Positions 54,051 to 62,791 of a stretch of DNA of 64,000 nucleotides are shown piece by piece. Every line of letters begins with the position of its first letter. Position 1 is the stretch's first letter. The stretch is taken from the NCBI GenBank assembly GCA_001770775.1, contig MESA01000038.1, positions 34,960-98,959 on the forward strand. The letters run 5' to 3'. Origin of the DNA: Burkholderiales bacterium RIFCSPHIGHO2_12_FULL_63_20 (GTDB taxonomy: Bacteria; Pseudomonadota; Gammaproteobacteria; Burkholderiales; Burkholderiaceae_C). The notes below the pieces were generated by a model. That model ran no database searches and had not been told where the DNA came from. It saw only the letters and a list, made by a program, of their open reading frames with translations. Both the position numbers and the translations under genes were made by a program.

Positions 54051-54821
54051 ATGAATCAACGTTTCAACGAAAAAGTGGCTGTCGTCACCGGCACCGCGCA
54101 AGGCATCGGCCGCCGTGTGGCCGAGCGCATGCTGGCCGAGGGTGGCCGCGTGGTCGCCGTGGACCGCTCTGAACTCGTGCACGAGTTGAAGGCCGAGTTC
54201 GGTGATCGGGTGCTCACGCTGACCGCCGATCTGGAACAGCACGCCGACTGCCAGCGCGTGATGGCCGAGGCCGTCCAGCACTTCGGTCGCCTCGACATCC
54301 TGGTCAACAACGTGGGCGGCACCATCTGGGCCAAGCCCTTCGAGCACTACCAAACGAACGAGATCGAAGCCGAAGTGCGTCGCTCGCTGTTCCCCACCCT
54401 GTGGTGCTGCCACAGCGCCCTGCCCTACATGCTGGCGCAAGGCAGCGGGGCCATCGTCAACGTCTCGTCGGTGGCCACGCGCGGCGTGAACCGCGTGCCT
54501 TATGGCGCGGCCAAGGGCGGCGTCAACGCCTTGACCGCCTGCTTGGCATTGGAAACCGCCGAGCGTGGCGTGCGCGTCAATGCCACGGCACCTGGCGGCA
54601 CCGAAGCCCCGCCGCGCCGCATCCCGCGCAACACCGCCGAGCAGTCTGCGCAAGAGAAGGTCTGGTACCAGGGCATCGTCGACCAGACGGTGTCGTCCAG
54701 CCTGATGAAGCGCTACGGGACCATCGACGAGCAGGTCGGCGCCATCTTGTTCCTGGCCTCTGACGAGGCCTCCTACATCACCGGTGTCACCTTGCCCGTC
54801 GCGGGCGGCGACCTCGGCTGA
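54051..54821 (+). CDS. benD: Benzoate cis-diol dehydrogenase
   Basis: Oxidises 1,6-dihydroxycyclohexa-2,4-diene-1-carboxylate to catechol with loss of CO2. 256 residues, short-chain dehydrogenase with TGTAQGIGRRVAERML (NAD site), LVNNVGGTIWAKPFEHY, and the YxxxK pair in VPYGAAKGG. It is behind the benC hairpin and before a strong terminator. Confidence 0.94.
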   Translation: MNQRFNEKVAVVTGTAQGIGRRVAERMLAEGGRVVAVDRSELVHELKAEFGDRVLTLTADLEQHADCQRVMAEAVQHFGRLDILVNNVGGTIWAKPFEHYQTNEIEAEVRRSLFPTLWCCHSALPYMLAQGSGAIVNVSSVATRGVNRVPYGAAKGGVNALTACLALETAERGVRVNATAPGGTEAPPRRIPRNTAEQSAQEKVWYQGIVDQTVSSSLMKRYGTIDEQVGAILFLASDEASYITGVTLPVAGGDLG

Positions 54822-54837
54822 GTTCCGTTTCATCCCA

Positions 54838-54862
54838 GGGGGCTTCACGGCCCCCCTTTTTT
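54838..54862 (+). terminator. Terminator after benD
   Basis: A 6-bp stem (GGGGGC ... GCCCCC), TTCACG loop, then six T. Separates benD from benK. Confidence 0.85.
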
Positions 54863-54915
54863 GACCCTCGTGTCCGAATCTCCTAAGTATTAACCCTGAT
54901 CTACAGAGGTAAGCC

Positions 54916-56271
54916 ATGCAGAAAATAGACGCCAACAAAATCATCGACGAGGCCAAGTTCAACCCCTTCCACTGGATGGTGCTGTTCTGGTGTGCCCTCA
55001 TCATCATCTTCGACGGCTACGACCTCGTCATCTACGGGGTGGTCCTGCCCGTGCTGATGAAGGAGTGGAACCTCAGTCCTCTGGAGGCCGGTGCGCTGGG
55101 CAGCTACGCGCTGTTCGGGATGATGGCCGGGGCGCTGATCTTCGGCCCCCTGTCTGACAAGATCGGTCGCAAGAAGGCCATCACCATCTGCGTGGTGCTG
55201 TTCAGCGGCTTCACCGTGCTCAACGGCTTTGCCCGCAACCCCACGGAGTTCGGCATCTGCCGCTTCATCGCGGGCCTGGGCATTGGCGGGGTCATGCCCA
55301 ACGTGGTCGCGCTCATGAGCGAGTACGCGCCCAAAAAGATCCGCAGCACGCTGGTGGCCATCATGTTCAGCGGCTACTCGGTGGGCGGCATGCTCTCGGC
55401 CGGCCTGGGCATGGTGATGCTGCCCAGCTACGGCTGGCAGTCGGTGTTCTACGTCGCCGGCATCCCCCTGCTGCTGCTGCCCGTGATCATGAAGTTCCTG
55501 CCCGAGTCGGTGGGCTTCATGGTCAAGCAAGGCCGTACCGAAGAAGCCGCCGCCGTGCTGTCCCGCGTGCAACCTGGCTTCAAGCTCAAGGCCGGTGAGC
55601 AACTGGAAGCCGCTGCCGGCGGCAAGGCCAAGGGCGGCAACGTGCTCGACCTGTTCCGCGAAGGCCGCGCCCTGCAAACCGTGATGCTGTGGGTCGCCTT
55701 CTTCTGCTGCCTGCTGATGGTCTACGCCCTGGCCTCGTGGTTGCCCAAGCTGATGAACAAGGCAGGCTACGGTCTGGGTTCGAGCCTGAGCTTCCTGCTG
55801 GTGCTCAACTTCGGCGCTATCTTCGGTGCCGTGGGCGGTGGCTGGCTGGGTGACAAGTTCAACATGCCGCGCGTGTTGATGGTGTTTTGCGCCATCGCCG
55901 CCGCCTCGCTGTGCCTGCTGGGCTTCAAGAGCTCGACCGGCGTGCTCTACACGCTGATCGCCATCGCCGGCGCCACCACCATCGGCACACAGATCCTGTT
56001 GTACGCCCTGGGCGCCCAGTTCTACAGCATGTCCATCCGCTCCACCGGGCTGGGCTGGGCCTCGGGCATCGGCCGCAACGGCGCCATCGTCGGGCCCATC
56101 CTGGGTGGCGCACTGATGGCCGCCGAGCTGCCGCTGCAAGCCAACTTCCTGGCCTTCGCCGTCCCTGGCGCCATCGCCGCAGTCGCGATGACGGTGTTCA
56201 GTCTGCGGGAACGCGCACGCCTGCGTCAGCCAAGCTCAGTGAGCCACACGCGTGCGGCCGCCATCGGTTGA
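54916..56271 (+). CDS. benK: Aromatic acid/H+ symporter of the MFS (BenK-like)
   Basis: 451 residues, 12 membrane helices, AAHS family of the major facilitator superfamily. DGYDLVIYGVVLP in helix 1 is the aromatic-acid transporter signature, and GPLSDKIGRKK is the loop 2-3 motif. Benzoate is the likely substrate by context. It stands between two strong terminators, so it is probably a single-gene transcript. AGAGGT precedes the ATG. Confidence 0.9.
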   Translation: MQKIDANKIIDEAKFNPFHWMVLFWCALIIIFDGYDLVIYGVVLPVLMKEWNLSPLEAGALGSYALFGMMAGALIFGPLSDKIGRKKAITICVVLFSGFTVLNGFARNPTEFGICRFIAGLGIGGVMPNVVALMSEYAPKKIRSTLVAIMFSGYSVGGMLSAGLGMVMLPSYGWQSVFYVAGIPLLLLPVIMKFLPESVGFMVKQGRTEEAAAVLSRVQPGFKLKAGEQLEAAAGGKAKGGNVLDLFREGRALQTVMLWVAFFCCLLMVYALASWLPKLMNKAGYGLGSSLSFLLVLNFGAIFGAVGGGWLGDKFNMPRVLMVFCAIAAASLCLLGFKSSTGVLYTLIAIAGATTIGTQILLYALGAQFYSMSIRSTGLGWASGIGRNGAIVGPILGGALMAAELPLQANFLAFAVPGAIAAVAMTVFSLRERARLRQPSSVSHTRAAAIG

Positions 56272-56290
56272 GGGATAACACCCGCCAGAG

Positions 56291-56322
56291 GGGGCGCAAC
56301 CGAGAGGTTGGCGCCCCTTTTT
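56291..56322 (+). terminator. Terminator after benK
   Basis: A two-part stem (GGGGCGC AACC ... GGTT, one bulged base, GCGCCCC) with a GAGA loop and five T. Confidence 0.9.
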
Positions 56323-56405
56323 CATGACAAGTCGAGGCGAAATCTGTGCATTTGTGACGCATGACTGCTCAAAACTCCGCGTGCAATCTTGTCAAAAGTC
56401 ATTTA

Positions 56406-56420
56406 TGCTGCAATGCAACA
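56406..56420. promoter_or_regulatory. TGC-rich element upstream of phaZ
   Basis: TGCTGCAATGCAACA lies 55 bases before the phaZ ATG. It resembles TGC-containing sites described for the PHA regulator PhaR, but I cannot verify the match. Confidence 0.25.
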
Positions 56421-56474
56421 TGCCCCGAATTGAGAGGCATGCTTTTCGACGCCACAGACACAAAAGGTCATGCC

Positions 56475-57776
56475 ATGCTCTATCAACTCTACGAATCCAA
56501 TCGCGCCTGGCTCAGCCCTTTCTCTGAATTCGCCAGCGCAGCGTCCAAGCTCTACAGCAACCCGCTGTCGCCCTTTGCGCAAATGCCCTCGGCGCACCGC
56601 TTTTCGGCGGGGTTCGATCTGGCCAGCCGCCTGACCAAAGAGTACGAAAAGCCTGAATTCGACATCAACCATGTCTCGATCGACGGTGTGGACGTGGTGA
56701 TCCAGGAGAAGGTCGTCGAGAGCAAGCCCTTCTGTCGCCTGCTGCGCTTCAAGCGCTTCACCGACGACGCCGCCATGCTCACCAAAATGCGCGATCAGCC
56801 TTCGGTGCTGGTTGTGGCGCCGCTGTCGGGCCACCACGCCACGCTGCTGCGTGACACCGTCCGCACCCTGCTGCAAGACCACAAGGTGTACATCACCGAC
56901 TGGATCGACGCCCGCATGGTGCCGCAGGCCGATGGCGCTTTCCATCTGGACGACTACGTCAATTACGTACAGGACTTCATCCGCAAGGTGGGCCCGAATG
57001 TGCACGTGATCTCGGTGTGCCAACCCACGGTCCCGGTGCTGGCGGCCGTCTCGCTGATGGCCAGCCGTGGCGAAACCACGCCGCTGACCATGACCATGAT
57101 GGGTGGCCCCATTGACGCCAGCCGCTCGCCCACCGCGGTGAACAACCTGGCCACCAACAAGTCGTTCTCGTGGTTCGAGAACAACGTGATCTACAAGGTA
57201 CCGCAGAACTACCCGGGCGCCAACCGTCAGGTCTATCCGGGCTTCCTGCAGCACACCGGCTTTGTGGCCATGAACCCCGACCGCCACGCCACTTCACACT
57301 ACGACTACTTCCTGGACCTGATCCGAGGCGACGACGACAACGCCGAAGCCCACCGCAAGTTCTACGACGAGTACAACGCCGTGCTGGACATGCCGGCCGA
57401 GTACTACCTGGACACCATCCGGATCGTTTTCCAGGAATTCGCGCTGGTCAAGGGCACTTGGGAAGTGCGCAACCCGGCCGGCAAGAAGGAGCTGGTGCGC
57501 CCGCAGGACATCACCGGCACCGCCTTGCTGACCATCGAAGGCGAACTCGACGACATCTCCGGTTCGGGCCAGACGCGCGCCGCCCAGGATCTGTGCAGCG
57601 GCATCCCTGCCAAGAACAAGAAGCACTACGATGTGGTCGGCGCCGGTCACTACGGCATCTTCTCGGGCCGTCGCTGGCGCGAGTTTGCCTACCCGGAGAT
57701 CCGGTCCTTCATCCTGGCTCACAACAAGGCTGAAGTGGCGACTCAAGGCAAGGCCCTCAAGGGCATCGCCGCCTGA
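56475..57776 (+). CDS. phaZ: Intracellular poly(3-hydroxybutyrate) depolymerase
   Basis: Mobilises stored PHB granules in the cytoplasm. 433 residues, close to the 419 of C. necator PhaZ1, starting [15 protein letters not shown]. The catalytic Cys182 in [12 protein letters not shown] marks the intracellular Cys-type depolymerases. [10 protein letters not shown] near the C-terminus holds the catalytic His. No signal peptide. I use the ATG at 56475 with AAAGG upstream; the frame is open 38 codons earlier without homology. Confidence 0.93.
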   Translation: MLYQLYESNRAWLSPFSEFASAASKLYSNPLSPFAQMPSAHRFSAGFDLASRLTKEYEKPEFDINHVSIDGVDVVIQEKVVESKPFCRLLRFKRFTDDAAMLTKMRDQPSVLVVAPLSGHHATLLRDTVRTLLQDHKVYITDWIDARMVPQADGAFHLDDYVNYVQDFIRKVGPNVHVISVCQPTVPVLAAVSLMASRGETTPLTMTMMGGPIDASRSPTAVNNLATNKSFSWFENNVIYKVPQNYPGANRQVYPGFLQHTGFVAMNPDRHATSHYDYFLDLIRGDDDNAEAHRKFYDEYNAVLDMPAEYYLDTIRIVFQEFALVKGTWEVRNPAGKKELVRPQDITGTALLTIEGELDDISGSGQTRAAQDLCSGIPAKNKKHYDVVGAGHYGIFSGRRWREFAYPEIRSFILAHNKAEVATQGKALKGIAA

Positions 57777-57808
57777 TCCACCCCGGGCTTGTACACTGCG
57801 GCGCCATC

Positions 57809-58465
57809 ATGGACGCCGAACAGATCAACGCCCTCCTGCCGCAGACGCAATGCACGCGCTGCGGCTTTCCTGATTGCGCCAGCTACGCCCAAGCCATTGC
57901 CCGGGGTGAAGCGGGCATCAACCAGTGCCCGCCGGGCGGGGCCGAAGGGGTCCGCCGTCTGGCGGCACTCACCGGACTGCCCGTGCAGCCGCTCGATCCG
58001 GTTTACGGCGTCGAGGGGCCACGCACCCTGGCGGTCATTGATGAAGACTGGTGCATCGGCTGCACGCTGTGCATTCAGGCCTGCCCGGTCGACTGCATCA
58101 TCGGCACGAACAAGCACCTGCACACCGTCATCGAATCCCAATGCACCGGATGCGAGCTGTGCCTGCCCGTCTGTCCGGTCGATTGCATCACCTTGGTGCC
58201 GGCGCACCCCGACCCGGTGCCCACGGGATGGGCCGCCTGGTCGTCTGAACAGGCCGATGAGGCCCGTGCCCGCCACACTTTCCGCGCCACCCGCATCGCC
58301 CGCGCGAAAGCCGACAACGACGTCCGCCTGCTGGCCAAGGGCGAGCACAAGCTGCAGGATCTGGCTGCAGCGTCCAAGCTCACCGACCCGGTGCAGCTCG
58401 ACCACAAGCGCAGCATGATCGAGGCCGCCCTGGCCCGCGCCCGTGCGCGCCGGGGACAAAGCTGA
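57809..58465 (+). CDS. RnfB-like electron transport protein, soluble
   Basis: 218 residues. An N-terminal 4Fe-4S cluster domain ([18 protein letters not shown]...CPPGG) is followed by two ferredoxin-type 4Fe-4S motifs ([15 protein letters not shown] and [15 protein letters not shown]). The membrane helix of RnfB/RsxB is missing and no other rnf genes are here, so this is the stand-alone form common in Burkholderiales, often near nth. The redox partner is unknown. Confidence 0.85.
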   Translation: MDAEQINALLPQTQCTRCGFPDCASYAQAIARGEAGINQCPPGGAEGVRRLAALTGLPVQPLDPVYGVEGPRTLAVIDEDWCIGCTLCIQACPVDCIIGTNKHLHTVIESQCTGCELCLPVCPVDCITLVPAHPDPVPTGWAAWSSEQADEARARHTFRATRIARAKADNDVRLLAKGEHKLQDLAAASKLTDPVQLDHKRSMIEAALARARARRGQS

Positions 58466-58531
58466 GACAAACCCTGATATGGGGGTCATCCCCCTGTCAT
58501 CCTTGGCGCGAAAAATGCATCCTGTCGCCGT

Positions 58532-58554
58532 GAACAGCAACAGCGCTGCTGTTC
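58532..58554. promoter_or_regulatory. Palindrome before a small gene
   Basis: Perfect 8-base arms (GAACAGCA ... TGCTGTTC) separated by 7 bases, ending 16 bases before the next ATG. Could be an operator or an mRNA hairpin near the ribosome binding site. Confidence 0.4.
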
Positions 58555-58570
58555 AGCTACTGGAGATGCC

Positions 58571-58786
58571 ATGCGCGCCCTGATGAACCTGGCCATTGAA
58601 CCGGCTCTGAAGTTGTTTGAAGTCTCGACCCTGGTCGTGATCACCCCCTCCCAGCAGGCTGTCAAACGTGTCCTCAAAGTGATGGCAGACACCCCGATGG
58701 GTGCGGTCAAGATCGTGCGGGACCGCTACCCCCGCTCACGGCGCCACGAGGTCCTGTCCTGCATGGAACTGAGCGCGGCGTTCTGA
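58571..58786 (+). CDS. Small hypothetical protein
   Basis: 71 residues with TGGAG before the ATG. It is basic, with a strand-helix pattern (FEVSTLVVITPSQQAVKRVLKVMAD) and a single Cys near the C-terminus. No transmembrane helix and no known family. It stands alone between the RnfB-like gene and lemA. Confidence 0.5.
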   Translation: MRALMNLAIEPALKLFEVSTLVVITPSQQAVKRVLKVMADTPMGAVKIVRDRYPRSRRHEVLSCMELSAAF

Positions 58787-58888
58787 GAACGTCCTTGAAG
58801 ACGCTGTCATCGACCTGATTTATTCTGTAGGTTGCCCGGCACGGTGTACGCTTGCTGCACTGGCCCCTCCTGATCAGAAAGGTTTGCG

Positions 58889-59518
58889 ATGCCCGCGTCC
58901 CGATTCGCCCCCTCGCCCCTGTCCCGCCGCCTGGCTGGCGTCAGCCTCGCCCTTGCGCTGGTCATGCCCCTGACCGGTTGCGGCTACAACGACTTCCAGC
59001 GCCTTGACGAAGCCACCAAGGCCTCTTGGTCCGAGGTGCTCAACCAGTACCAGCGCCGCGCCGACCTGATCCCCAACATCGTGGCCACGGTCAAGGGTGA
59101 AGCCAACTTCGAGCAGGAAACCCTGACCAAGGTCATCGAAGCCCGCGCCAAGGCCACCAGCATCCAGGCCACGCCCGAACTGATCAACGACCCTGAGGCC
59201 TTCAACAAGTTCCAGCAAGCCCAGGGCGAGCTGTCGGGCGCCCTGTCGCGCCTGTTGGTGGTCACAGAGAACTACCCCAACCTGAAGGCCAACCAGGGCT
59301 TCCAGGACTTGCGCATTCAGCTCGAAGGCACAGAAAACCGCATCACCGTGGCGCGCAACCGCTACATCGAGTCGGTGCAGTCGTACAACGTGCTGGCCCG
59401 CAGCTTCCCGACCAACCTGACGGCCATGGTCTTCAGCTACAAGCCCAAGGCCAGCTTCACGGTGCAGAACGAAGCCCAGATCTCCGCACCGCCCACGGTC
59501 GATTTCGGCAAGAAGTGA
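58889..59518 (+). CDS. LemA family protein
   Basis: 209 residues, N-terminal hydrophobic leader with a lipobox-like LTGCGYNDFQ (Cys31), then the long helical LemA core with LDEATKASWSEVLNQYQRRADLIPNIVATVKG and ENRITVARNRYIESVQSYN. LemA proteins are envelope-associated with no settled function and are usually followed by TPM-domain genes, as here. Confidence 0.92.
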   Translation: MPASRFAPSPLSRRLAGVSLALALVMPLTGCGYNDFQRLDEATKASWSEVLNQYQRRADLIPNIVATVKGEANFEQETLTKVIEARAKATSIQATPELINDPEAFNKFQQAQGELSGALSRLLVVTENYPNLKANQGFQDLRIQLEGTENRITVARNRYIESVQSYNVLARSFPTNLTAMVFSYKPKASFTVQNEAQISAPPTVDFGKK

Positions 59519-60465
59519 TGTTCACCCTGCTGCGCTGGCTGCCCCAGCGCCCGTTGGTCACGCTGGCGGGCCTGCTGCTTGGCCTGGCCTTCAGCCTGAC
59601 ACTGGGATGGATGCCCGCCGCCTGGGCCCAAGCCAACACGGCGACCGGCCCCGGTGGCGTGCTGGCCGTGCCGGCCTTGAGCGCCCGTGTGATTGACCAG
59701 ACCGGCGCCCTGACGCCAGAGCAGGTACGCGCTTTGACCGACAAGCTGCAGGCGCTGGAGACCCAGCGCGGCTCCCAGGTGGTCATCCTCATGGTGCCCA
59801 CCACCCAGCCGGAAGACATCGCCGCGTACGCGCAGCGGGTGGGTGACACCTGGAAGATCGGCCGGCGTGAGGTGGGCGATGGCCTGCTGGTGATCGTCGC
59901 TCTGCAGGACCGCCGCATGCGCATCGAGGTGGCCAAGACGCTGGAAGGTGCGATCCCTGACCTGATGGCCAGCCGCATCATCGAGCGCACACTCAAACCT
60001 GCTTTCCAGGCGGGGGCCTATGCCGATGGCCTGTCCACCGCCATCGACCAGATCGACAAGCTGATTGCCGGCGAAGGCCTGCCGGAGCCCGAAGCGGGCC
60101 AAGGTGAGCGCACGCAGGGGTTTGACCTCAACCACCTGCTGGTGTTCGGCCTGATGGGCGTACCGGTGTTGTTCGGGGTGCTGAGCGCCATCCTGGGCCG
60201 CAAGGCGGGGGCGTTGGGCACGGGCCTGGTCGGTGGTGGCCTGGCCTGGTGGCTCACGGCCAGCATCTTCCTGGGCGTGGTCGGCGCGGTGCTGGCCATC
60301 TTGTTCGCCCTCTCCATCGGCACCGGTGGGCGTGGAGGGCGCGGCGGTTGGGGCGGCCCTCCGGGTGGCTTCGGCGGGGGCGGTTTTGGCGGGGGTGGCG
60401 GTGGCGGCTTTTCCTCCGGCGGCGGGGGCAATTTTGGAGGCGGTGGCGCCTCAGGACGCTGGTGA
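59518..60465 (+). CDS. TPM-domain (YgcG-like) membrane protein
   Basis: 315 residues: signal peptide (about 1-40, AWAQA), a periplasmic TPM domain (RVIDQTGALTPEQVRALTDKLQALE...GDGLLVIVAL), two membrane helices near 205-265 and a Gly-rich tail (GGGFGGGG). The ATG at 59518 overlaps the lemA stop (TGATG); a GTG at 59515 is an alternative. Probably coupled to lemA. Confidence 0.88.
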   Translation: MFTLLRWLPQRPLVTLAGLLLGLAFSLTLGWMPAAWAQANTATGPGGVLAVPALSARVIDQTGALTPEQVRALTDKLQALETQRGSQVVILMVPTTQPEDIAAYAQRVGDTWKIGRREVGDGLLVIVALQDRRMRIEVAKTLEGAIPDLMASRIIERTLKPAFQAGAYADGLSTAIDQIDKLIAGEGLPEPEAGQGERTQGFDLNHLLVFGLMGVPVLFGVLSAILGRKAGALGTGLVGGGLAWWLTASIFLGVVGAVLAILFALSIGTGGRGGRGGWGGPPGGFGGGGFGGGGGGGFSSGGGGNFGGGGASGRW

Positions 60466-60472
60466 GGCCGCG

Positions 60473-60979
60473 ATGAACACACTGAGTCGATGGATGCGAC
60501 ACCTGTGGCTGGACGCCGCCGACAGCCGCCGTTGCCTGACCCGAGCCGGCTTGCAGCGCCTGGAAGAAGCCGTGGCCCGCAGCGAGGCCCGTCACCTGGG
60601 AGAGTTGCGCCTGTGCGTGGAAGGTGGCCTGGGAGTCCCGGACCTGTGGCGCGGCCTGGAGGCGCGTGGGTGCGCCGTGCAGCTGTTCAGCCAGTTACGC
60701 GTGTGGGACACCGCCTACAACAACGGCGTGCTGATCTACCTGCTGCTGGCCGATCGGCGCATCGAGATTCTGGCCGACCGGGGCCTGCACGCCCGCACGG
60801 CTCCTGACTTCTGGACCACGCTGGCCAACCGCCTGTCCGACACGCTGCATCAGGGTGACTTCGAGGCCGGCTTGTCGCTGGCCATCGAAGAGATCGGCCT
60901 GTTGCTGCACCAGCACTACCCGAGCGACGGGCGCGTGCACAATCCCGACGAGCTGCCCAACGCCGTGGTGGTGCTCTGA
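60473..60979 (+). CDS. Second TPM-domain protein, no signal peptide
   Basis: 168 residues matching the short cytoplasmic TPM proteins that follow lemA and the larger TPM gene. It has TRAGLQRLEEAVARSEARHLGELRLCVEGG, VWDTAYNNGVLIYLLLADRRIEILADRG, and a C-terminal IGLLLHQHYPSDGRVHNPDELPNAVVVL. I use the ATG at 60473, 7 bases after the first TPM gene. Confidence 0.85.
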   Translation: MNTLSRWMRHLWLDAADSRRCLTRAGLQRLEEAVARSEARHLGELRLCVEGGLGVPDLWRGLEARGCAVQLFSQLRVWDTAYNNGVLIYLLLADRRIEILADRGLHARTAPDFWTTLANRLSDTLHQGDFEAGLSLAIEEIGLLLHQHYPSDGRVHNPDELPNAVVVL

Positions 60980-61019
60980 GCATTCCTCGACGCCGACCTC
61001 CCTGCTTTCCCCTGCCCCC

Positions 61020-61277
61020 ATGAGCACCCTCATGAAGGCCGCCGACATCGGCCATATTTTCGCCACGCTGCTGGAAACCCGCCGCATCCTGATCGAGCAG
61101 CATGGGGGGGAGGTGCCGCGCACGCGTGAGGCGCTGGAGGCCCTGCGCGATCAATCCGTGGGAGATGGCCTCATTCAGGCCATCACCCGGGTGTACGAAC
61201 TGCTGCGCCTGCACCACCCGGCCACCACCCAGGTGCGCCGAACCAATGAACTGCCGGACAGCATAGTGCTGATTTGA
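61020..61277 (+). CDS. Chimeric small ORF: nth fragments plus TPM-like tail
   Basis: 85 residues. Residues 5-17 (MKAADIGHIFATL) match residues 5-17 of the Nth protein encoded 1.1 kb downstream. Residues 18-42 (LETRRILIEQHGGEVPRTREALEAL) match Nth 95-118. The 231 bases between are absent. Residues 52-85, ending NELPDSIVLI, resemble the C-terminus of the upstream TPM protein (DELPNAVVVL). The DNA shares exact blocks with nth (for example 61081-61102 with 62409-62430). There is no ribosome binding site, so it may be a duplication relic rather than an active gene. None of the Nth catalytic residues (helix-hairpin-helix Lys, Asp, Fe-S Cys) is kept. Confidence 0.55.
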   Translation: MSTLMKAADIGHIFATLLETRRILIEQHGGEVPRTREALEALRDQSVGDGLIQAITRVYELLRLHHPATTQVRRTNELPDSIVLI

Positions 61278-61344
61278 GGGGGCGGCTCAAGGGGGCCAAA
61301 GCCGTATGATGCGCGGCATTGCATTACTCCAAGGGGAGCGTTCA

Positions 61345-62103
61345 GTGAACCGCCGTCAAACGCGCCAAGTGGCCACTACGCTCGGCCTCGTACTGACCAT
61401 GGCCACCGTGGGCAGCCATGCTGCATCCATCGGCTACAGCTTCAGCACGGGCACCGTCGCGGAAGGCAGCAATGCCCAGATCGCCGCCTTACTGGGCGAC
61501 AACGCCACGGTGAGTGGCAGCTTCACCTACGACACGGCCGGTGCCACCTACGCCGGCAATACCGGCGCCTTGGGCCTGGGGGGCAATGCTGAGTTGTACC
61601 TTCGCGCCACGTCGGACATCGTCGGTACCGTGGGCGGTTTTTCGTTCTCGGATGCCACCGGCGGCATCGCCCTGAGCAACAACAACCCCGCGCCTTACCC
61701 CTACCTGGACACCCTGCAGATGGGAGCCGACCTGTCGCCAGCGGTGGGTAGCAATCAAGTGCCCTCTCAAGTGCCCCGCAACCTGGTGTACTTCGAGACT
61801 GGAGGCTATCGACTGCACAACGTACGCTTGCTGTGGCTGAGCGGACAAGGTGGTGCGGGGGATTTCCTGAGTGGCCCGAATCTGCCGGAGCAGTTGCCCA
61901 TCGACTTCAGCGGTCGACTGGCCCTGGACTTCGTGCTGAGCACCGATCCCGGCAACCTGGCCAACACGCCCTACTACAGCCGCACCGTGTTCTTTGACGG
62001 TCTGGTGCTGTCGCCCGTGCCTGAGCCGTCGGCCTTTGCGCTGTTCCTGACAGGTCTGTTGGGCATGGGCCTGTTGGCGAGTTCGCGCCAACGTCAGGAC
62101 TGA
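61345..62103 (+). CDS. PEP-CTERM sorting-domain exported protein
   Basis: 252 residues with a Sec signal peptide, a beta-rich body, and a C-terminal PEP-CTERM signal (VPEPSAFALFLTGLLGMGLLASSRQRQD, residues about 225-252): the PEP motif, a membrane helix and a basic tail. Such proteins are cut and anchored by an exosortase, which is not in this window. I start at the GTG at 61345 because AAGGGGAG precedes it; the frame is open 13 codons earlier. Confidence 0.8.
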   Translation: MNRRQTRQVATTLGLVLTMATVGSHAASIGYSFSTGTVAEGSNAQIAALLGDNATVSGSFTYDTAGATYAGNTGALGLGGNAELYLRATSDIVGTVGGFSFSDATGGIALSNNNPAPYPYLDTLQMGADLSPAVGSNQVPSQVPRNLVYFETGGYRLHNVRLLWLSGQGGAGDFLSGPNLPEQLPIDFSGRLALDFVLSTDPGNLANTPYYSRTVFFDGLVLSPVPEPSAFALFLTGLLGMGLLASSRQRQD

Positions 62104-62119
62104 ACAGCCCCACGTCGCC

Positions 62120-62773
62120 ATGACCACAGCGATGAAGAAGGCCGACATCGAGCAGATGTTTGCCACCCTCCAGGCCGCCAACCCGCACCCGGAAACCGAG
62201 CTGGAGTACAGCACTCCGTTCGAGCTGTTGACCGCCGTGCTGCTGTCGGCCCAGGCCACCGATGTGGGCGTCAACAAGGCCACGCGCAAGCTCTACCCGG
62301 TGGCCAACACTCCGCAACAGATCCTCGACCTGGGGCTGGACGGCCTGTGCGAGTACATCAAGACCATCGGCCTGTACAAAAGCAAGGCCAAGCACCTGCT
62401 GGAAACCTGCCGCATCCTGATCGAGCAGCACGGCGGCGAAGTGCCCCGCACGCGCGAGGCGCTGGAGGCCCTGCCGGGTGTGGGCCGCAAAACCGCCAAC
62501 GTGGTGCTCAATGTGGCCTTTGGCGAGCCCACCATGGCGGTGGACACGCACATTTTTCGCCTGGGCAACCGCACGGGTCTGGCCCCCGGCAAGACGCCGC
62601 TGGAAGTAGAGCAAAAGCTGCTCAAGCGCATCCCGGCCGAGTACCTGCAGCACGCCCACCACTGGCTGATCCTGCACGGACGCTATGTGTGCCAGGCGCG
62701 CAAGCCGCGCTGCTGGGAATGCAGCGTGTCCACCTGGTGCAAGTTCAAGCCCAAGACCGCTGCGCCGTCCTGA
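62120..62773 (+). CDS. nth: Endonuclease III
   Basis: Base-excision repair glycosylase/AP lyase for oxidised pyrimidines. 217 residues with the helix-hairpin-helix LPGVGRKTANVV (catalytic Lys124), the catalytic Asp142 in VDTH, and the 4Fe-4S cluster Cys191, Cys198, Cys201 and Cys207. Length and motifs are complete. It is 16 bases after the PEP-CTERM gene. Confidence 0.97.
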   Translation: MTTAMKKADIEQMFATLQAANPHPETELEYSTPFELLTAVLLSAQATDVGVNKATRKLYPVANTPQQILDLGLDGLCEYIKTIGLYKSKAKHLLETCRILIEQHGGEVPRTREALEALPGVGRKTANVVLNVAFGEPTMAVDTHIFRLGNRTGLAPGKTPLEVEQKLLKRIPAEYLQHAHHWLILHGRYVCQARKPRCWECSVSTWCKFKPKTAAPS

Positions 62774-62791
62774 ACGCGCCCGAGTTGAGCG

